This document shows, piece by piece, positions 1 to 8,145 of a DNA stretch of 64,000 bases (position 1 is its first letter; every line of letters begins with the position of its first letter). A program made the position numbers and the translations under genes. The notes beneath the pieces were generated by a model. That model searched no databases, was not told the origin of the DNA, and worked only from the letters and a program-made list of their open reading frames with translations. Source of the stretch: Mycobacterium sp. WUMAC-067 (GTDB lineage Bacteria > Actinomycetota > Actinomycetes > Mycobacteriales > Mycobacteriaceae). The stretch spans positions 153,511-217,510 of the forward strand of contig NZ_JAEKMI010000004.1 in assembly GCF_020217485.1 (NCBI RefSeq), written 5' to 3'.

Positions 1-60
1 AGCTTCCGGGCGCTGGGTCGCGACGAGATCGGGCAGCTCTACAAGGCGGTGGGCCTGTGA
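1..60 (+). CDS. C-terminal end of an RluB-type pseudouridine synthase (partial)
   Basis: The first 60 bases read in frame 1 as the last 19 residues of a protein ending LYKAVGL followed by TGA. In mycobacteria the gene directly before cmk-der is the 23S rRNA pseudouridine synthase of the RsuA/RluB family (Rv1711 in M. tuberculosis). The position and the G-R-D-E-I-G-x-L-Y-K tail fit that assignment, but no catalytic domain is inside the window, so this rests on synteny. Its stop overlaps the cmk start by 4 bp (GTGA). Confidence 0.6.
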   Translation, partial: SFRALGRDEIGQLYKAVGL

Positions 61-728
61 GTGGGGTTGTGGTGGCCATCGACGGCCCGGCGGGGACCGG
101 AAAGTCTTCGGTGTCAAAGGGATTGGCGCGCGCCTTAGGAGCCCGCTACCTCGACACCGGGGCGATGTACCGGATGGTGACGCTGGCCGCGTTGCGTGCG
201 GGCGTCGATCCGGGCGACGCCGACGCGGTCGGCCGGATCGGGTCGACAGCGCAGCTGTCGGTGGACGGCGATCGGTGTTTCCTTGGCGGAGAGGATGTTT
301 CGACCGAGATTCGGGGGGATGCCGTCACCGGCGCCGTCTCGGCGGTGTCGGCGGTGCCCGCGGTGCGCGCCCGGCTGGTCGAGCTGCAGCGTGAGATGGC
401 CGCTGGGCCGGGCGATGTCGTCGTCGAGGGCCGCGACATCGGCACCGTCGTCCTGCCCGACGCACCGGTAAAGATATTTTTGACCGCGTCCGCCGAAACG
501 CGGGCGCGTCGGCGCAACGATCAGAACGTGGCGGCCGGGCTGGCAGACGACTACGACGCCGTGCTCGCCGACGTCCGCCGCCGCGACCATCTGGATTCCA
601 CCCGGGCGGTGTCGCCGCTGCGGGCGGCCCCCGACGCGGTGATCGTCGACACCAGTGAGATGACCGAGGCGCAGGTGATCACCCACCTACGGGACTTGGT
701 CAAGCAGCGAAGCGGGGCGGTGCGGTGA
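57..728 (+). CDS. cmk: Cytidylate kinase
   Basis: Phosphorylates CMP and dCMP with ATP in the cytoplasm. The 223-residue product has the P-loop GPAGTGKSS at residues 10-18, the Y-L-D-T-G-A-M-Y-R nucleotide-binding motif at about 32-40, the [11 protein letters not shown] segment near 122-132 and the Arg-rich lid R-A-R-R-R-N-D near 149-155. The length is normal for the family (M. tuberculosis Cmk, Rv1712, is 230 aa). The GTG start overlaps the TGA of the upstream gene, and the cmk stop in turn overlaps the der start in the same way, so rluB-cmk-der is a translationally coupled operon, as elsewhere in the genus. Confidence 0.96.
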   Translation: MSGVVVAIDGPAGTGKSSVSKGLARALGARYLDTGAMYRMVTLAALRAGVDPGDADAVGRIGSTAQLSVDGDRCFLGGEDVSTEIRGDAVTGAVSAVSAVPAVRARLVELQREMAAGPGDVVVEGRDIGTVVLPDAPVKIFLTASAETRARRRNDQNVAAGLADDYDAVLADVRRRDHLDSTRAVSPLRAAPDAVIVDTSEMTEAQVITHLRDLVKQRSGAVR

Positions 729-2125
729 CTCAGGACGGCACGTGGAGCGACGAAAGCGACTGGGAATCCGTCGAATTCGGCCTCGACGAACAGGAGGAGG
801 CCGGCCCGGCGCCCGTGGTGGCGGTGGTCGGCCGGCCCAACGTCGGCAAGTCGACGCTGGTGAACCGGATTCTGGGCCGTCGCGAAGCGGTGGTTCAGGA
901 CATCCCGGGCGTCACCCGCGACCGGGTCTCCTACGACGCGCTGTGGACCGGCCGGCGGTTCGTCGTGCAGGACACCGGGGGATGGGAGCCGGACGCGAAG
1001 GGGCTGCAACAGCTGGTGGCCGAGCAGGCCTCGGTGGCCATGCGCACCGCGGATGCGGTGATCCTGGTGGTGGACGCCGTCGTCGGCGCCACCTCGGCCG
1101 ATGAAGCCGCCGCCCGGATCCTGCTGCGGTCGGGAAAGCCAGTGTTCTTGGCGGCCAACAAAGTTGACAGCGACAAGGCCGAAGCGGACGCGGCGATGTT
1201 GTGGTCGCTGGGGCTCGGTGAGCCGCACGCGGTCAGCGCGATCCACGGCCGCGGGGTCGCCGACCTGCTCGACGAGGTGCTGGCCGCGCTGCCCGCGGTG
1301 TCGGAGGTGGGGCCCAAACCCGGTGGGCCGCGCCGGGTGGCGCTGGTCGGTAAACCCAACGTCGGCAAGAGCTCGCTGCTGAACAAGCTGGCCGGCGATC
1401 AGCGCTCGGTGGTGCACGATGTCGCGGGGACGACGGTGGACCCGGTGGACTCGCTCATCGAGCTGGGCGACCGGGTGTGGCGGTTCGTCGACACCGCCGG
1501 GTTGCGGCGCAAGGTCGGTCAGGCCAGCGGACACGAGTTCTACGCCTCGGTGCGCACGCACTCGGCCATCGACGCGGCCGAGGTGGTGATCGTGCTGATC
1601 GATGCGTCGGACCCGCTGACCGAACAGGATCAGCGGGTGCTGTCGATGGTCATCGAAGCCGGCCGGGCTTTGGTGCTGGCCTTCAACAAGTGGGATCTGG
1701 TCGACGAGGACCGGCGCGAGTTGCTGGAGCGTGAGATCGACCGCGAGCTGGCGCAGTTGCGGTGGGCGCCGCGCGTCAACATCTCGGCCAAGACCGGCCG
1801 CGCCGTGCAAAAGCTGGTGCCGGCGATGGAGACCTCACTGGCGTCGTGGGACGCGCGGATCGCCACAGGCCCACTCAATTCCTGGCTGAAAGAGGTGGTG
1901 GCCGCCACCCCGCCCCCGGTGCGCGGCGGCAAGCAGCCGCGCATCCTGTTCGCCACCCAGGCCACCGCCCGGCCCCCGACGTTCGTGTTGTTCACCACCG
2001 GGTTTCTCGAGGCGGGGTATCGGCGTTTCCTGGAGCGCCGGTTGCGCGAGACCTTCGGTTTCGAGGGGTCGCCGATCCGGATCAACGTGCGGGTGCGCGA
2101 AAAGCGGGGTGCCCGGCGGCGCTGA
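725..2125 (+). CDS. der: Ribosome-associated GTPase Der (EngA)
   Basis: Tandem-GTPase needed for 50S subunit maturation. The 466-residue protein shows two complete G domains: GRPNVGKS (about 37-44), the D-T-G-G switch and NKVD in the first; GKPNVGKS (about 209-216), the D-T-A-G switch and NKWD in the second. A C-terminal KH-like domain ends in the basic tail KRGARRR. An acidic N-terminal extension of about 30 residues precedes G1, as in other mycobacterial Der proteins. The GTG start overlaps the cmk stop by 4 bp. Confidence 0.97.
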   Translation: MTQDGTWSDESDWESVEFGLDEQEEAGPAPVVAVVGRPNVGKSTLVNRILGRREAVVQDIPGVTRDRVSYDALWTGRRFVVQDTGGWEPDAKGLQQLVAEQASVAMRTADAVILVVDAVVGATSADEAAARILLRSGKPVFLAANKVDSDKAEADAAMLWSLGLGEPHAVSAIHGRGVADLLDEVLAALPAVSEVGPKPGGPRRVALVGKPNVGKSSLLNKLAGDQRSVVHDVAGTTVDPVDSLIELGDRVWRFVDTAGLRRKVGQASGHEFYASVRTHSAIDAAEVVIVLIDASDPLTEQDQRVLSMVIEAGRALVLAFNKWDLVDEDRRELLEREIDRELAQLRWAPRVNISAKTGRAVQKLVPAMETSLASWDARIATGPLNSWLKEVVAATPPPVRGGKQPRILFATQATARPPTFVLFTTGFLEAGYRRFLERRLRETFGFEGSPIRINVRVREKRGARRR

Positions 2126-2184
2126 GCGCTGGGCGTTTGGAAGGTGGCGCCTCTCCCGAACCGAGTGGTGACTCTCGAATCCGA

Positions 2185-2198
2185 TAGCGCATGCGCTA
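2185..2198. repeat. 14-bp perfect palindrome upstream of tRNA-Pro
   Basis: TAGCGCATGCGCTA is its own reverse complement and lies in the gene-free stretch between der and tRNA-Pro (2126-2321). Its role is unknown; a dimeric repressor site or a cruciform are both possible. No gene is seen in this stretch. Confidence 0.5.
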
Positions 2199-2283
2199 GC
2201 ACGTTTGCGCATCACCTCATGGTGCCGAGAGATACCGGGCCTTCCACGAATGGGCGCCTGGCGGATTGGCGGAGCGCTTGCGG

Positions 2284-2289
2284 TAGGCT
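2284..2289 (+). promoter_or_regulatory. Possible -10 box for tRNA-Pro
   Basis: TAGGCT lies 32 bases before the mature 5' end of the tRNA and resembles mycobacterial SigA -10 boxes of stable-RNA genes. No strong -35 hexamer is evident at 17 bases, so this is a tentative call. Confidence 0.35.
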
Positions 2290-2321
2290 TTCGACCTGCT
2301 GCCGGTGGAACCACTGGCGCG

Positions 2322-2398
2322 CGGGCTGTGGCGCAGTTTGGTAGCGCACTTGACTGGGGGTCAAGTGGTCGCAGGTTCAAATCCTGTCAGCCCGACCA
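2322..2398 (+). tRNA. tRNA-Pro (anticodon GGG)
   Basis: A full cloverleaf can be drawn. The acceptor arms CGGGCTG (2322-2328) and CAGCCCG (2388-2394) pair. The anticodon stem CTTGA/TCAAG encloses the loop CTGGGGG, so positions 34-36 are GGG (proline). The T arm contains GGTTCAAATCC, and the discriminator A is followed by an encoded CCA (2396-2398). Its 3' half (2354-2396) is repeated at 8146-8188, marking it as the integration site of the adjacent island; the copy here is the complete, functional gene. Confidence 0.95.
2354..2396 (+). repeat. attL: 43-bp direct repeat inside tRNA-Pro
   Basis: This 43-bp segment, from the anticodon loop through the T arm to the acceptor end, recurs at 8146-8188 with one mismatch (C to T at position 17 of the repeat). 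It is the left junction of an island integrated by tRNA-targeted site-specific recombination. The crossover left the intact tRNA on the left side. Confidence 0.88.
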
Positions 2399-2435
2399 GA
2401 AAGGACGTGTCTTGATCTGCGGTGACGCGATTAGG

Positions 2436-2738
2436 TCAGGATGAGATGACGCGGAGTTGGGGACCACTTGGGGACCACAAGTGCCGCTCAAGCAGGTCGC
2501 CCGCATTGATGGCGGATTGCCGGTCGGGGTGCAGATAGCGCTGGGTCGTTGTCAGCGCTCCGTGACCGGCGATCTTGCGGAGGATGTGTACCGGGACACC
2601 TGCATCGGCCATCCACGTCAGTCCCGTATGCCGTAAGCCATGGCGCGTGAGCTTTTCGTAGCCGAGCTGGGTGACCACGGCGTCCCAAGAAGTGGCGTCG
2701 CGCAGCGTGGCTGTGGTGATCCTTCCGCCCCTGGGGCC
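2436..2738 (-). pseudogene. Tyrosine integrase remnant (C-terminal ~100 residues)
   Basis: Read on the minus strand, this is the C-terminal catalytic part of a phage/ICE-type tyrosine recombinase: LRHTG with the second catalytic Arg, the I-A-G-H-G box, and the nucleophile Tyr in QRYLHPD. The N-terminal three quarters, including the first catalytic Arg, are missing. The reading frame is cut exactly where the IS481 element begins (2739), and no upstream integrase sequence is found beyond the other IS end (4701), so insertion was accompanied by a deletion. It sits next to attL, the normal place for the integrase of a tRNA-borne island. The fragment cannot be active, so the island is probably locked in place. 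Confidence 0.85.
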
Positions 2739-2776
2739 TGTCAATGTTTGGTCTCAAGAGATGCTTGACGGTCTGT
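2739..2776 (+). repeat. IS481-type left terminal inverted repeat
   Basis: Left IS end beginning TGTCAATG. It pairs with the right end at 4663-4700 (TGTC, CTCA, CTTGACGG and other blocks shared) and includes the first copy of the subterminal 18-bp motif. Confidence 0.75.
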
Positions 2777-2856
2777 TCTCAAGTGACGCTTGACGTTTCG
2801 GCCTTGATCATGATCTTGTTTCGTCCGGCTTTGTCGGTGTCGGGGTTGGGCGGGTT

Positions 2857-3981
2857 GTGGATCAAGAGGCGTTGGTGGAGTACCGGTATCGGGCGGTTTG
2901 TGAGGTGTTGGGCGGCTCCCCGATCGGTGAGGTGGCGGCGCGCTATGGCACGACGCGTCAGTCGGTGGACACGTGGCGGGACCGGTTCAAGCAGGAGGGC
3001 ATGGCCGGGCTTGCTGATCGGTCGCGCCGCCCGCATACCAGCCCGACCAAGCTCGACGCCGACGTCGAGGCGTTGATTTGTCGGATGCGCCGCGAGCATC
3101 CACGCTGGGGCGCGCGCCGGATCAGCCATGAGCTGGGTAATCACGGCTTGGAGCGGGTGCCGTCACGGGCGACGGTGCATCGAGTGTTGGTTCGCAATGG
3201 GCTGATCGATCCACAAGCGCAGCAGCACAAACGCACCTACAAACGCTGGCAACGGCAAGCGCCGATGCATCTGTGGCAGCTCGACATCGTCGGCGGGGTG
3301 CCGTTAGCCGATGGGCGCGAATGCAAGCTGCTGACCGGTATCGACGATCATTCCCGGTTCGTGGTGCTTGCCACCGTGCTGACCACCCCCTCGGCGCGGG
3401 AGGTGGCAGAGGCGTTCATCGCCGCGATGCGCCGCTACGGAGTGCCCTCGGAAGTGTTGAGCGACAACGGTGGTCAGTTCACCGGCCGGTACATCAAGCC
3501 GCTTCCGGTTGAGGTGCTCTTCGAAAAGATTTGCCGTGACAACGGCATCAAACAGCGGCTGACCAAGCCCCGATCACCGACCACGACCGGCAAGATCGAA
3601 CGTTTCCACAAGACCTTGCGCACGGAGTTCTTCGACCACGTGGCGCCGTTCGAGTCGATCGCTGCCGCGCAGGAAGCCGTCGACGCCTGGGTGCACGCCT
3701 ATAACCATCAACGCCCGCACCAGGCCCTGGATATGGCGGTGCCCGCTAGCCTGTTTCGGCCCAACGGCCCGACCCGCCTCGAGGCTGCGAACCGTTCGAC
3801 CGAGGTGCAGGACGCGCCATCGGCGTCGCTGATCATCGATGTCATCGCACCGCCCGTCAGCTACCGACGGCCAGTACGGCAGTGGAGTTCGAGGTGCGGG
3901 TCCCGCCCAGCGGCGAGGTCAAGATCCGCTCCGGGCGTCAGTCGGTGTCGGTGCACAAGAGCCTGGCCGGACGCACCCTGA
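2857..3981 (+). CDS. IS481-family transposase (DDE, frameshifted near its C-terminus)
   Basis: An N-terminal helix-turn-helix (residues ~10-60, with GTTRQSVDTWRDRF) precedes an rve-type integrase core. The acidic triad is visible as D in WQLDIVGG, D in LSDNGGQF and E in TTGKIERFHKT. After about residue 335 the frame turns into Arg/Ser-rich nonsense, while the -1 frame opens into a conserved-looking sequence starting at 3882. Long actinobacterial IS481 transposases carry such a tail in the same polypeptide, so the sequence has either lost a base near 3875-3885 or uses -1 frameshifting there. The GTG start at 2857 follows a short leader from the left IS end. Confidence 0.85.
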   Translation: MDQEALVEYRYRAVCEVLGGSPIGEVAARYGTTRQSVDTWRDRFKQEGMAGLADRSRRPHTSPTKLDADVEALICRMRREHPRWGARRISHELGNHGLERVPSRATVHRVLVRNGLIDPQAQQHKRTYKRWQRQAPMHLWQLDIVGGVPLADGRECKLLTGIDDHSRFVVLATVLTTPSAREVAEAFIAAMRRYGVPSEVLSDNGGQFTGRYIKPLPVEVLFEKICRDNGIKQRLTKPRSPTTTGKIERFHKTLRTEFFDHVAPFESIAAAQEAVDAWVHAYNHQRPHQALDMAVPASLFRPNGPTRLEAANRSTEVQDAPSASLIIDVIAPPVSYRRPVRQWSSRCGSRPAARSRSAPGVSRCRCTRAWPDAP

Positions 3982-4685
3982 GCGTGTGGGCCGACCTGCG
4001 CAGCATCCATGTGAGCCTCGACGGTGAGGTCCTACGCACGGTGCGGTCTCGTTTGATGCCCGAGGACTTGACCCACCTGGCGATGCGTGGCGCGCGACCA
4101 GCAGGCCCCGAGCCCGACCGGCCCGCGCTGCGGCGCGCCAACGGCACGGCCGTGGTCCGGCCCGGCGACGCAGTGGAGATCGACAGGACGGTCACCAAGG
4201 ACGGCATGGTCTCCATCGCCGGCTCCACGCATCTGATCGGGTTCGCCTGGGCGGGGCGGCGTGTGACGCTGCGACTGGATGGGCACCTGATGCACGCCGT
4301 GATCGACAACGCGCTCGTCGGCACCTGGCCTTGCCCCGTTGGCGCCAATCAGCTCGGCCGTCTGACGGGTGCGCGAACACCATCCACCCCGCTGCCACCG
4401 CCACCGTTGCCACCGGGCTCGCTTCGTGCCCAGCGAAAGGTTCACGAAAGCGGCCGCATCATGGTCGCCGGTCAGAACATCAAGCTTGGCCCACGCCACC
4501 GCGGCAAGATCGTCACCGTCATCATCGAGGACACCCATCTACGCGTCCTGCACGGCGAAGAAGAGATCGCCGTACGCCCGCGGCGAAACCTCAAACCCAT
4601 CACTCGGTTTCACGTCACAGGGGCAGGAGCTAACGGCCAAAGTCGTCAAGCATCTCCTGACGACAACCCGTCAAGAATGTCCTGA
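3882..4685 (+). pseudogene. Out-of-frame C-terminal part of the IS481 transposase, three repeated modules
   Basis: This -1 frame continues the transposase. It holds three degenerate copies of a ~50-residue predicted beta-rich module at about residues 3-58, 97-153 and 185-235. Each has the pattern V-x-x-S/D-G-x-I/V-x-I/V-x-G, then A/R-G-R/K-x-V/L-T/S, then a D-x-x-x-x-H/R-V segment, joined by Pro-rich linkers (one is LPPPPLPP). The function of the module is not known to me; a DNA-binding or oligomerising role in the transpososome is plausible. The only start codon is an internal GTG without a convincing ribosome-binding site, so independent translation is doubtful. Confidence 0.65.
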
Positions 4686-4700
4686 GTCCTTACACCGACA
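4663..4700 (-). repeat. IS481-type right terminal inverted repeat
   Basis: The right IS end, read on the minus strand, begins TGTCGGTG and matches the left end at 2739-2776 at about 28 of 38 positions. Confidence 0.75.
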
Positions 4701-4731
4701 GACCGCTGGTCAAGTGGGGTGGCGCGCTGTT

Positions 4732-7101
4732 CTATCCGCTCACCTTGCGCGGGTCGGGGAAGCCCATCTTGAGGTAGCCGGGTGCTCGTTTCTTTAGCGA
4801 TGAGGCGATGACGGGAGTGAGTTCGTCGTGGTAGTCGTGCACGGTTGCGGTGGTCTTCGAGGGGTAGGGACGGGTGACGCGACCGATGTATTGCACCAGG
4901 CGATTCTTGAAGGTGATTGGCGCGGCCAGGAACAGTGTGTCGAGAGCGCGGCAGTCGAAGCCTTCCCCGATGAACGAACTGGTGCCGACGATGAGGAGTG
5001 GATCCGAATCGGGCGTGTGGTTGGCAAGTTGGTCGGCGATCTGGCGGCGTTCGCGAGCCTTCATGCCGCCGCTGAGCACGGTGACAGTTTTTCCGGCGGT
5101 ACGTAGTCGATCAGTGATGGCGTTGAGGTGCTCGACCCATGTGGTGAGCACCAGGATGTTGGCGCCGGTTTCGGCGGCGGTCAGGACGTCGGCCACGATT
5201 TGGTCGAGTCGTGCGTGATCGGCGACGAGAGCTCGATAGATTTCGGCCATTCCACCGGGTGCGGCGGGGTCGGCGTCGCCGCGGTAACGGAATTTGGTCG
5301 GGTGCAGGTGCAGAACTGGGTGGGGCGTAAAGAGGTCGGAGCTGTCGACCGGAAGTTGTCCAGTACCCGACTGGTCGATCGCTACGTGGTGTGATCCGAG
5401 TTGGTGATAGATCAGGTCTTCGAGCCCGTCGCGGCGTTCCGGGGTGGCGGTCAGGCCGAGCCAGTACCGCGCGGCCATGCGGCTCAGGACGCCGAAGAAT
5501 GCGTTCGCTGCGACGTGGTGGCATTCGTCCACGATTACGAATCCGTAGTTGGCGGTGATTTCCTCGACGTTGTCGCGGCGGGCAAGCGTTGGCAGTAAGG
5601 CGATATCAAGAATGCCTGTGGTTTTCGATCGCCCACCGCCGATTTGACCGCACTTGAAACTGAGGTGGCTGCTGATCCGGTCGCGCCATTGGTCGGCCAG
5701 GGCTTTGCGATCGACGAGGACCAGAGTGGAGGTGGACCGCGATTCGATTGCCGCGCAGGCTATCACCGTCTTGCCGGTACCCGGTGGTGCGACAAGGACG
5801 CTGGTGTCTTGTTCGAGGAGTTGGCGCAGTGCGCTGGTCTGCGCGGTGCGCAACGGCGTACCGCAGGTGAAGTTATGGTTTTGTCCGGCGACGCGTTTAT
5901 CGTCAATGCGTAGCGTGCTGTCGGCCGATTCGACGAGTTCAGTGAGCAGCGGATGGAGGCCGCGCGGCAGGACGAGATCACCTTCAGCGGTTTCGTCGTA
6001 GCTGTAGAGGAACCGCGGTGTGTCCCAAGTGCTGCGGCGAGCACGTTGGCGGGCATCGAATTCCGGATTGCGAATCGACGCGGCATGTTTAATAGCCGAG
6101 ATCATTGCTGGGCCAAGATCGTTAGCAGTCAAAGTGAGTCGTGAAGTGAACTCGGCGCGCACGATTGCCGCCGGCCGCGGGATGATCCGCGACGACGTCG
6201 GCAGCTGCAAACGCCGGACGCGATGGCCGATCTGCGGCTCGGGAAGTTGACGCGCCAACGCGATCACTTCTTTGGTGGACAATCTGGCGATGCTTGACAG
6301 GTATGCCCACTGATCCTCGTAGGGCTCAAGGGTAGCGGGATCGAGGAAGACGGTGGTGCCGTGTTGACGGCGCTTACCGTTCATGGGTGCGGCAATCAGA
6401 TTGCCCACCCCTCGCCCGGTGTGTACGTCCTGGGACGGGAACAAGCGGTCATAACTACTCAGATGCATGCTGCCACGCAGGCGAAATGCCTCACTGAGCA
6501 GACTTGTCGCGATGCTGCGGGCGACCGACGCCGAGATCGCATGAGCAAAGAAGATCCACACGTGAGCTCCGCGCCCGGATTGTGATACCTCCAGCGCAGC
6601 CGGAATACCATAGGACCGAGCCGCTTTCATGTACGCGAGCGCGTCGAGCATCGCGGCTTCCTTATCGAAATCGGCCGCGACCCACCAGCAGGTGTCGTCA
6701 TCGCTGAGTGGATATAGGCCGATATGTGTTTCGCCTCGCAGGTGGGCATCAACGACCTCGGGGGTCAGTGGTAGGTAAGGCGCGTCGGCCCGGTTCATAC
6801 CCTTGCGCCAATATCCTTTGATCGCCGGCATCCAACCTGAACGGCCATCTCGACGATTTTCCCAGCGCAGCGCGTAAACATCGGTGCGACAACGGAACAA
6901 ATCGAAGAAGAACCGCACCTTATGAGCGGAGCTGGAGCCCATGGTCACCGGTGAGGCCGGCGCACCCGTCAGCGTCGCCTGGTCACTGGAGGCCGCGCGT
7001 GCCTGTTCCTCACTCAATTGAAGGAGATGACGCAAACGCGCGTTGTCGGCACGCAGCGTGTCTAACTCACCGGGGAAACTCTCGACACCGCTAACGGCCA
7101 A
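4732..7101 (-). CDS. TOTE-type archaeo-eukaryotic primase fused to SF2 helicase
   Basis: A 789-residue protein. Residues ~10-35 form a short coiled coil (ELDTLRADNARLRHLL). Residues ~60-290 are an AEP-primase-like domain of the kind described for TOTE conflict systems: catalytic D-x-D at 144-146 (ADFDKE), SGRGAH at 175-180 and GVGNLIAAPMNG near 231-242. Residues ~410-789 are a DEAD/DEAH-type superfamily 2 helicase: Walker A PPGTGKT at 439-445, DECH at 525-528, TATPER at 551-556 and the motif VI segment QYIGRVTRP near the end. Start TTG at 7101 is the only in-frame option; an AAAGGAG abuts it, closer than usual. Base composition is visibly less GC-rich than flanking chromosomal genes, which fits horizontal transfer. 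The family is placed among mobile-element conflict/defence genes; the precise activity here is inference. Confidence 0.85.
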   Translation of the reverse strand: MAVSGVESFPGELDTLRADNARLRHLLQLSEEQARAASSDQATLTGAPASPVTMGSSSAHKVRFFFDLFRCRTDVYALRWENRRDGRSGWMPAIKGYWRKGMNRADAPYLPLTPEVVDAHLRGETHIGLYPLSDDDTCWWVAADFDKEAAMLDALAYMKAARSYGIPAALEVSQSGRGAHVWIFFAHAISASVARSIATSLLSEAFRLRGSMHLSSYDRLFPSQDVHTGRGVGNLIAAPMNGKRRQHGTTVFLDPATLEPYEDQWAYLSSIARLSTKEVIALARQLPEPQIGHRVRRLQLPTSSRIIPRPAAIVRAEFTSRLTLTANDLGPAMISAIKHAASIRNPEFDARQRARRSTWDTPRFLYSYDETAEGDLVLPRGLHPLLTELVESADSTLRIDDKRVAGQNHNFTCGTPLRTAQTSALRQLLEQDTSVLVAPPGTGKTVIACAAIESRSTSTLVLVDRKALADQWRDRISSHLSFKCGQIGGGRSKTTGILDIALLPTLARRDNVEEITANYGFVIVDECHHVAANAFFGVLSRMAARYWLGLTATPERRDGLEDLIYHQLGSHHVAIDQSGTGQLPVDSSDLFTPHPVLHLHPTKFRYRGDADPAAPGGMAEIYRALVADHARLDQIVADVLTAAETGANILVLTTWVEHLNAITDRLRTAGKTVTVLSGGMKARERRQIADQLANHTPDSDPLLIVGTSSFIGEGFDCRALDTLFLAAPITFKNRLVQYIGRVTRPYPSKTTATVHDYHDELTPVIASSLKKRAPGYLKMGFPDPRKVSG

Positions 7102-7135
7102 CTCCTTTGTGCAGCATACTCTTCGGCGGAAGGGT

Positions 7136-7648
7136 CTACTGCCGCCAGCGCTCCCCGAGCGCTTTCGCCGCTGTGGATACCTTCATGACCAGACGACGCT
7201 CGCGGTTCGTGATGGGGACGAAATGGTAGTGCTCGTAGAAGGATTGCGCCTCGTCGTCTATAGCATCAACGACGATGAGCCGGCCGCCGCCGATTTCCGA
7301 TGCGGCGACGGCTTTGCCCAGTGCGTCCAGAAGCAGTTGCTCGCCATATCCCTGACCCCGCAGCGACGTGTCGATCGCCAGGCGGGCAATCAAGTATCCG
7401 GGTACGCGGGAATAGCCACCGGCCATGGATCCCGAGACGCCGTCGTCGTTGCGTACTACTTCGGTGGGGCAGATGGCGAAATAGGCACTGACTTTCGGTT
7501 CGCCGAGCGGGGTCCACACGTAGACGTGCGCGACCCCGCTGCTGTCCGCGCGACGGGCATGGGCGATGAGCCAGGTATTCAGCGACTCCTTACCGCAGTC
7601 GAACCCTTCCAGCGTGTGGGCGTCAGCGAGTCGGGCGGACTCGAACAC
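7136..7648 (-). CDS. GNAT-family toxin of TacT/AtaT type
   Basis: A 170-residue single-domain GCN5-related N-acetyltransferase. The acetyl-CoA loop R-G-Q-G-Y-G is near residues 96-101 and a conserved Tyr in the YEHYHFV segment near 140 fits the catalytic position of TacT toxins. Known relatives acetylate aminoacyl-tRNAs and stop translation. It is encoded 3 bp downstream of a DUF1778 ribbon-helix-helix gene, the standard antitoxin partner and order. Start GTG at 7648. Lying between the primase-helicase and attR, it could stabilise the island or act as an abortive-infection arm. Confidence 0.87.
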   Translation of the reverse strand: MFESARLADAHTLEGFDCGKESLNTWLIAHARRADSSGVAHVYVWTPLGEPKVSAYFAICPTEVVRNDDGVSGSMAGGYSRVPGYLIARLAIDTSLRGQGYGEQLLLDALGKAVAASEIGGGRLIVVDAIDDEAQSFYEHYHFVPITNRERRLVMKVSTAAKALGERWRQ

Positions 7649-7651
7649 TGT

Positions 7652-7921
7652 TCAACGCCTTGTGAAGACCGCTGGTTTGCGTGCTGCTGCCGCCAGCCGC
7701 GGCGCATCGTCGGCAGCATCCAGCGAGGACATCAGTTTGTCGAACTGTTCGGGCTCCATTGCCGTTACCAGCTCTTGGCGCAGGATGTCTTCGGCCCGTT
7801 GCATCGCAGCTTTCCGCACGAACTCCGAGGTCTGCTCATGGACAAGGTTGGCGGCGCGCTGGATGCGGTCCAAGGTCGCTTGCTCCGCGCGAAGCTCGAT
7901 GCGCTTCGTTTTGACTGCCAC
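7652..7921 (-). CDS. DUF1778 (TacA-like) antitoxin
   Basis: An 89-residue protein. An N-terminal ribbon-helix-helix (KRIELRAEQATLDRIQRAANL, then TSEFVRKAAMQRAEDIL) is followed by a C-terminal tail that in this family wraps the GNAT toxin. The GTG start at 7921 has AAGGA eight bases upstream. Proteins of this type repress their own operon together with the toxin; a promoter with overlapping palindrome is visible just upstream (7972-7994). Confidence 0.87.
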   Translation of the reverse strand: MAVKTKRIELRAEQATLDRIQRAANLVHEQTSEFVRKAAMQRAEDILRQELVTAMEPEQFDKLMSSLDAADDAPRLAAAARKPAVFTRR

Positions 7922-7971
7922 AGCGACATCCTTCCCCTCAAGCTATCTCTGCCTGCACTGTCGACTAGCTG

Positions 7972-7994
7972 ATTGTACGGCGGATGTACGTACA
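7972..7994 (-). promoter_or_regulatory. Promoter -10 box and operator-like palindrome of the toxin-antitoxin operon
   Basis: On the minus strand TACAAT (7972-7977) is a near-consensus -10 box about 50 bases before the antitoxin GTG. The perfect palindrome TGTACGTACA (7985-7994) lies in the -10/-35 spacer, and a further half site TGTACG (7974-7979) overlaps the -10 box. Autorepression by the RHH antitoxin is the obvious reading; no binding data are available here. Confidence 0.55.
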
Positions 7995-8145
7995 GGGCTA
8001 GCCACGGCTGCGATCGGCACTGGGGACCACCCAAGGACCACACGCGATGCGCGATGCCGAACGGCCTGCACGTCCATTAACTTGAAGCTCGATGCGATGG
8101 CGGCGGAAACCGCCGGCGACCTCGGAAAACGCGCTACCCCACTTC

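Larger units (their letters stand above)
2739..4700 (+). mobile_element. IS481-family insertion sequence, 1,962 bp
   Basis: The ends begin TGTC and are imperfect inverted repeats: about 28 of the first 38 positions match between the left end and the reverse complement of the right end. Inside each end an 18-bp motif ending GCTTGACG or TCTTGACG occurs twice with 25-bp spacing (left 2753-2770 and 2778-2795; right, inverted, 4644-4661 and 4669-4686), probably transposase binding sites. It encodes a DDE transposase (2857) and a trailing frame with its C-terminal region (3882). No target-site duplication is visible at 2733-2738 versus 4701-4706, consistent with an adjacent deletion. It disrupts the island integrase. 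Confidence 0.85.

Noticed and set aside
4708..4717. A 10-mer identical to part of the att core (GGTCAAGTGG) just right of the IS
   Set aside because: Only ten bases match and the flanking tRNA sequence does not continue, so a third att site is not supported; chance is sufficient.
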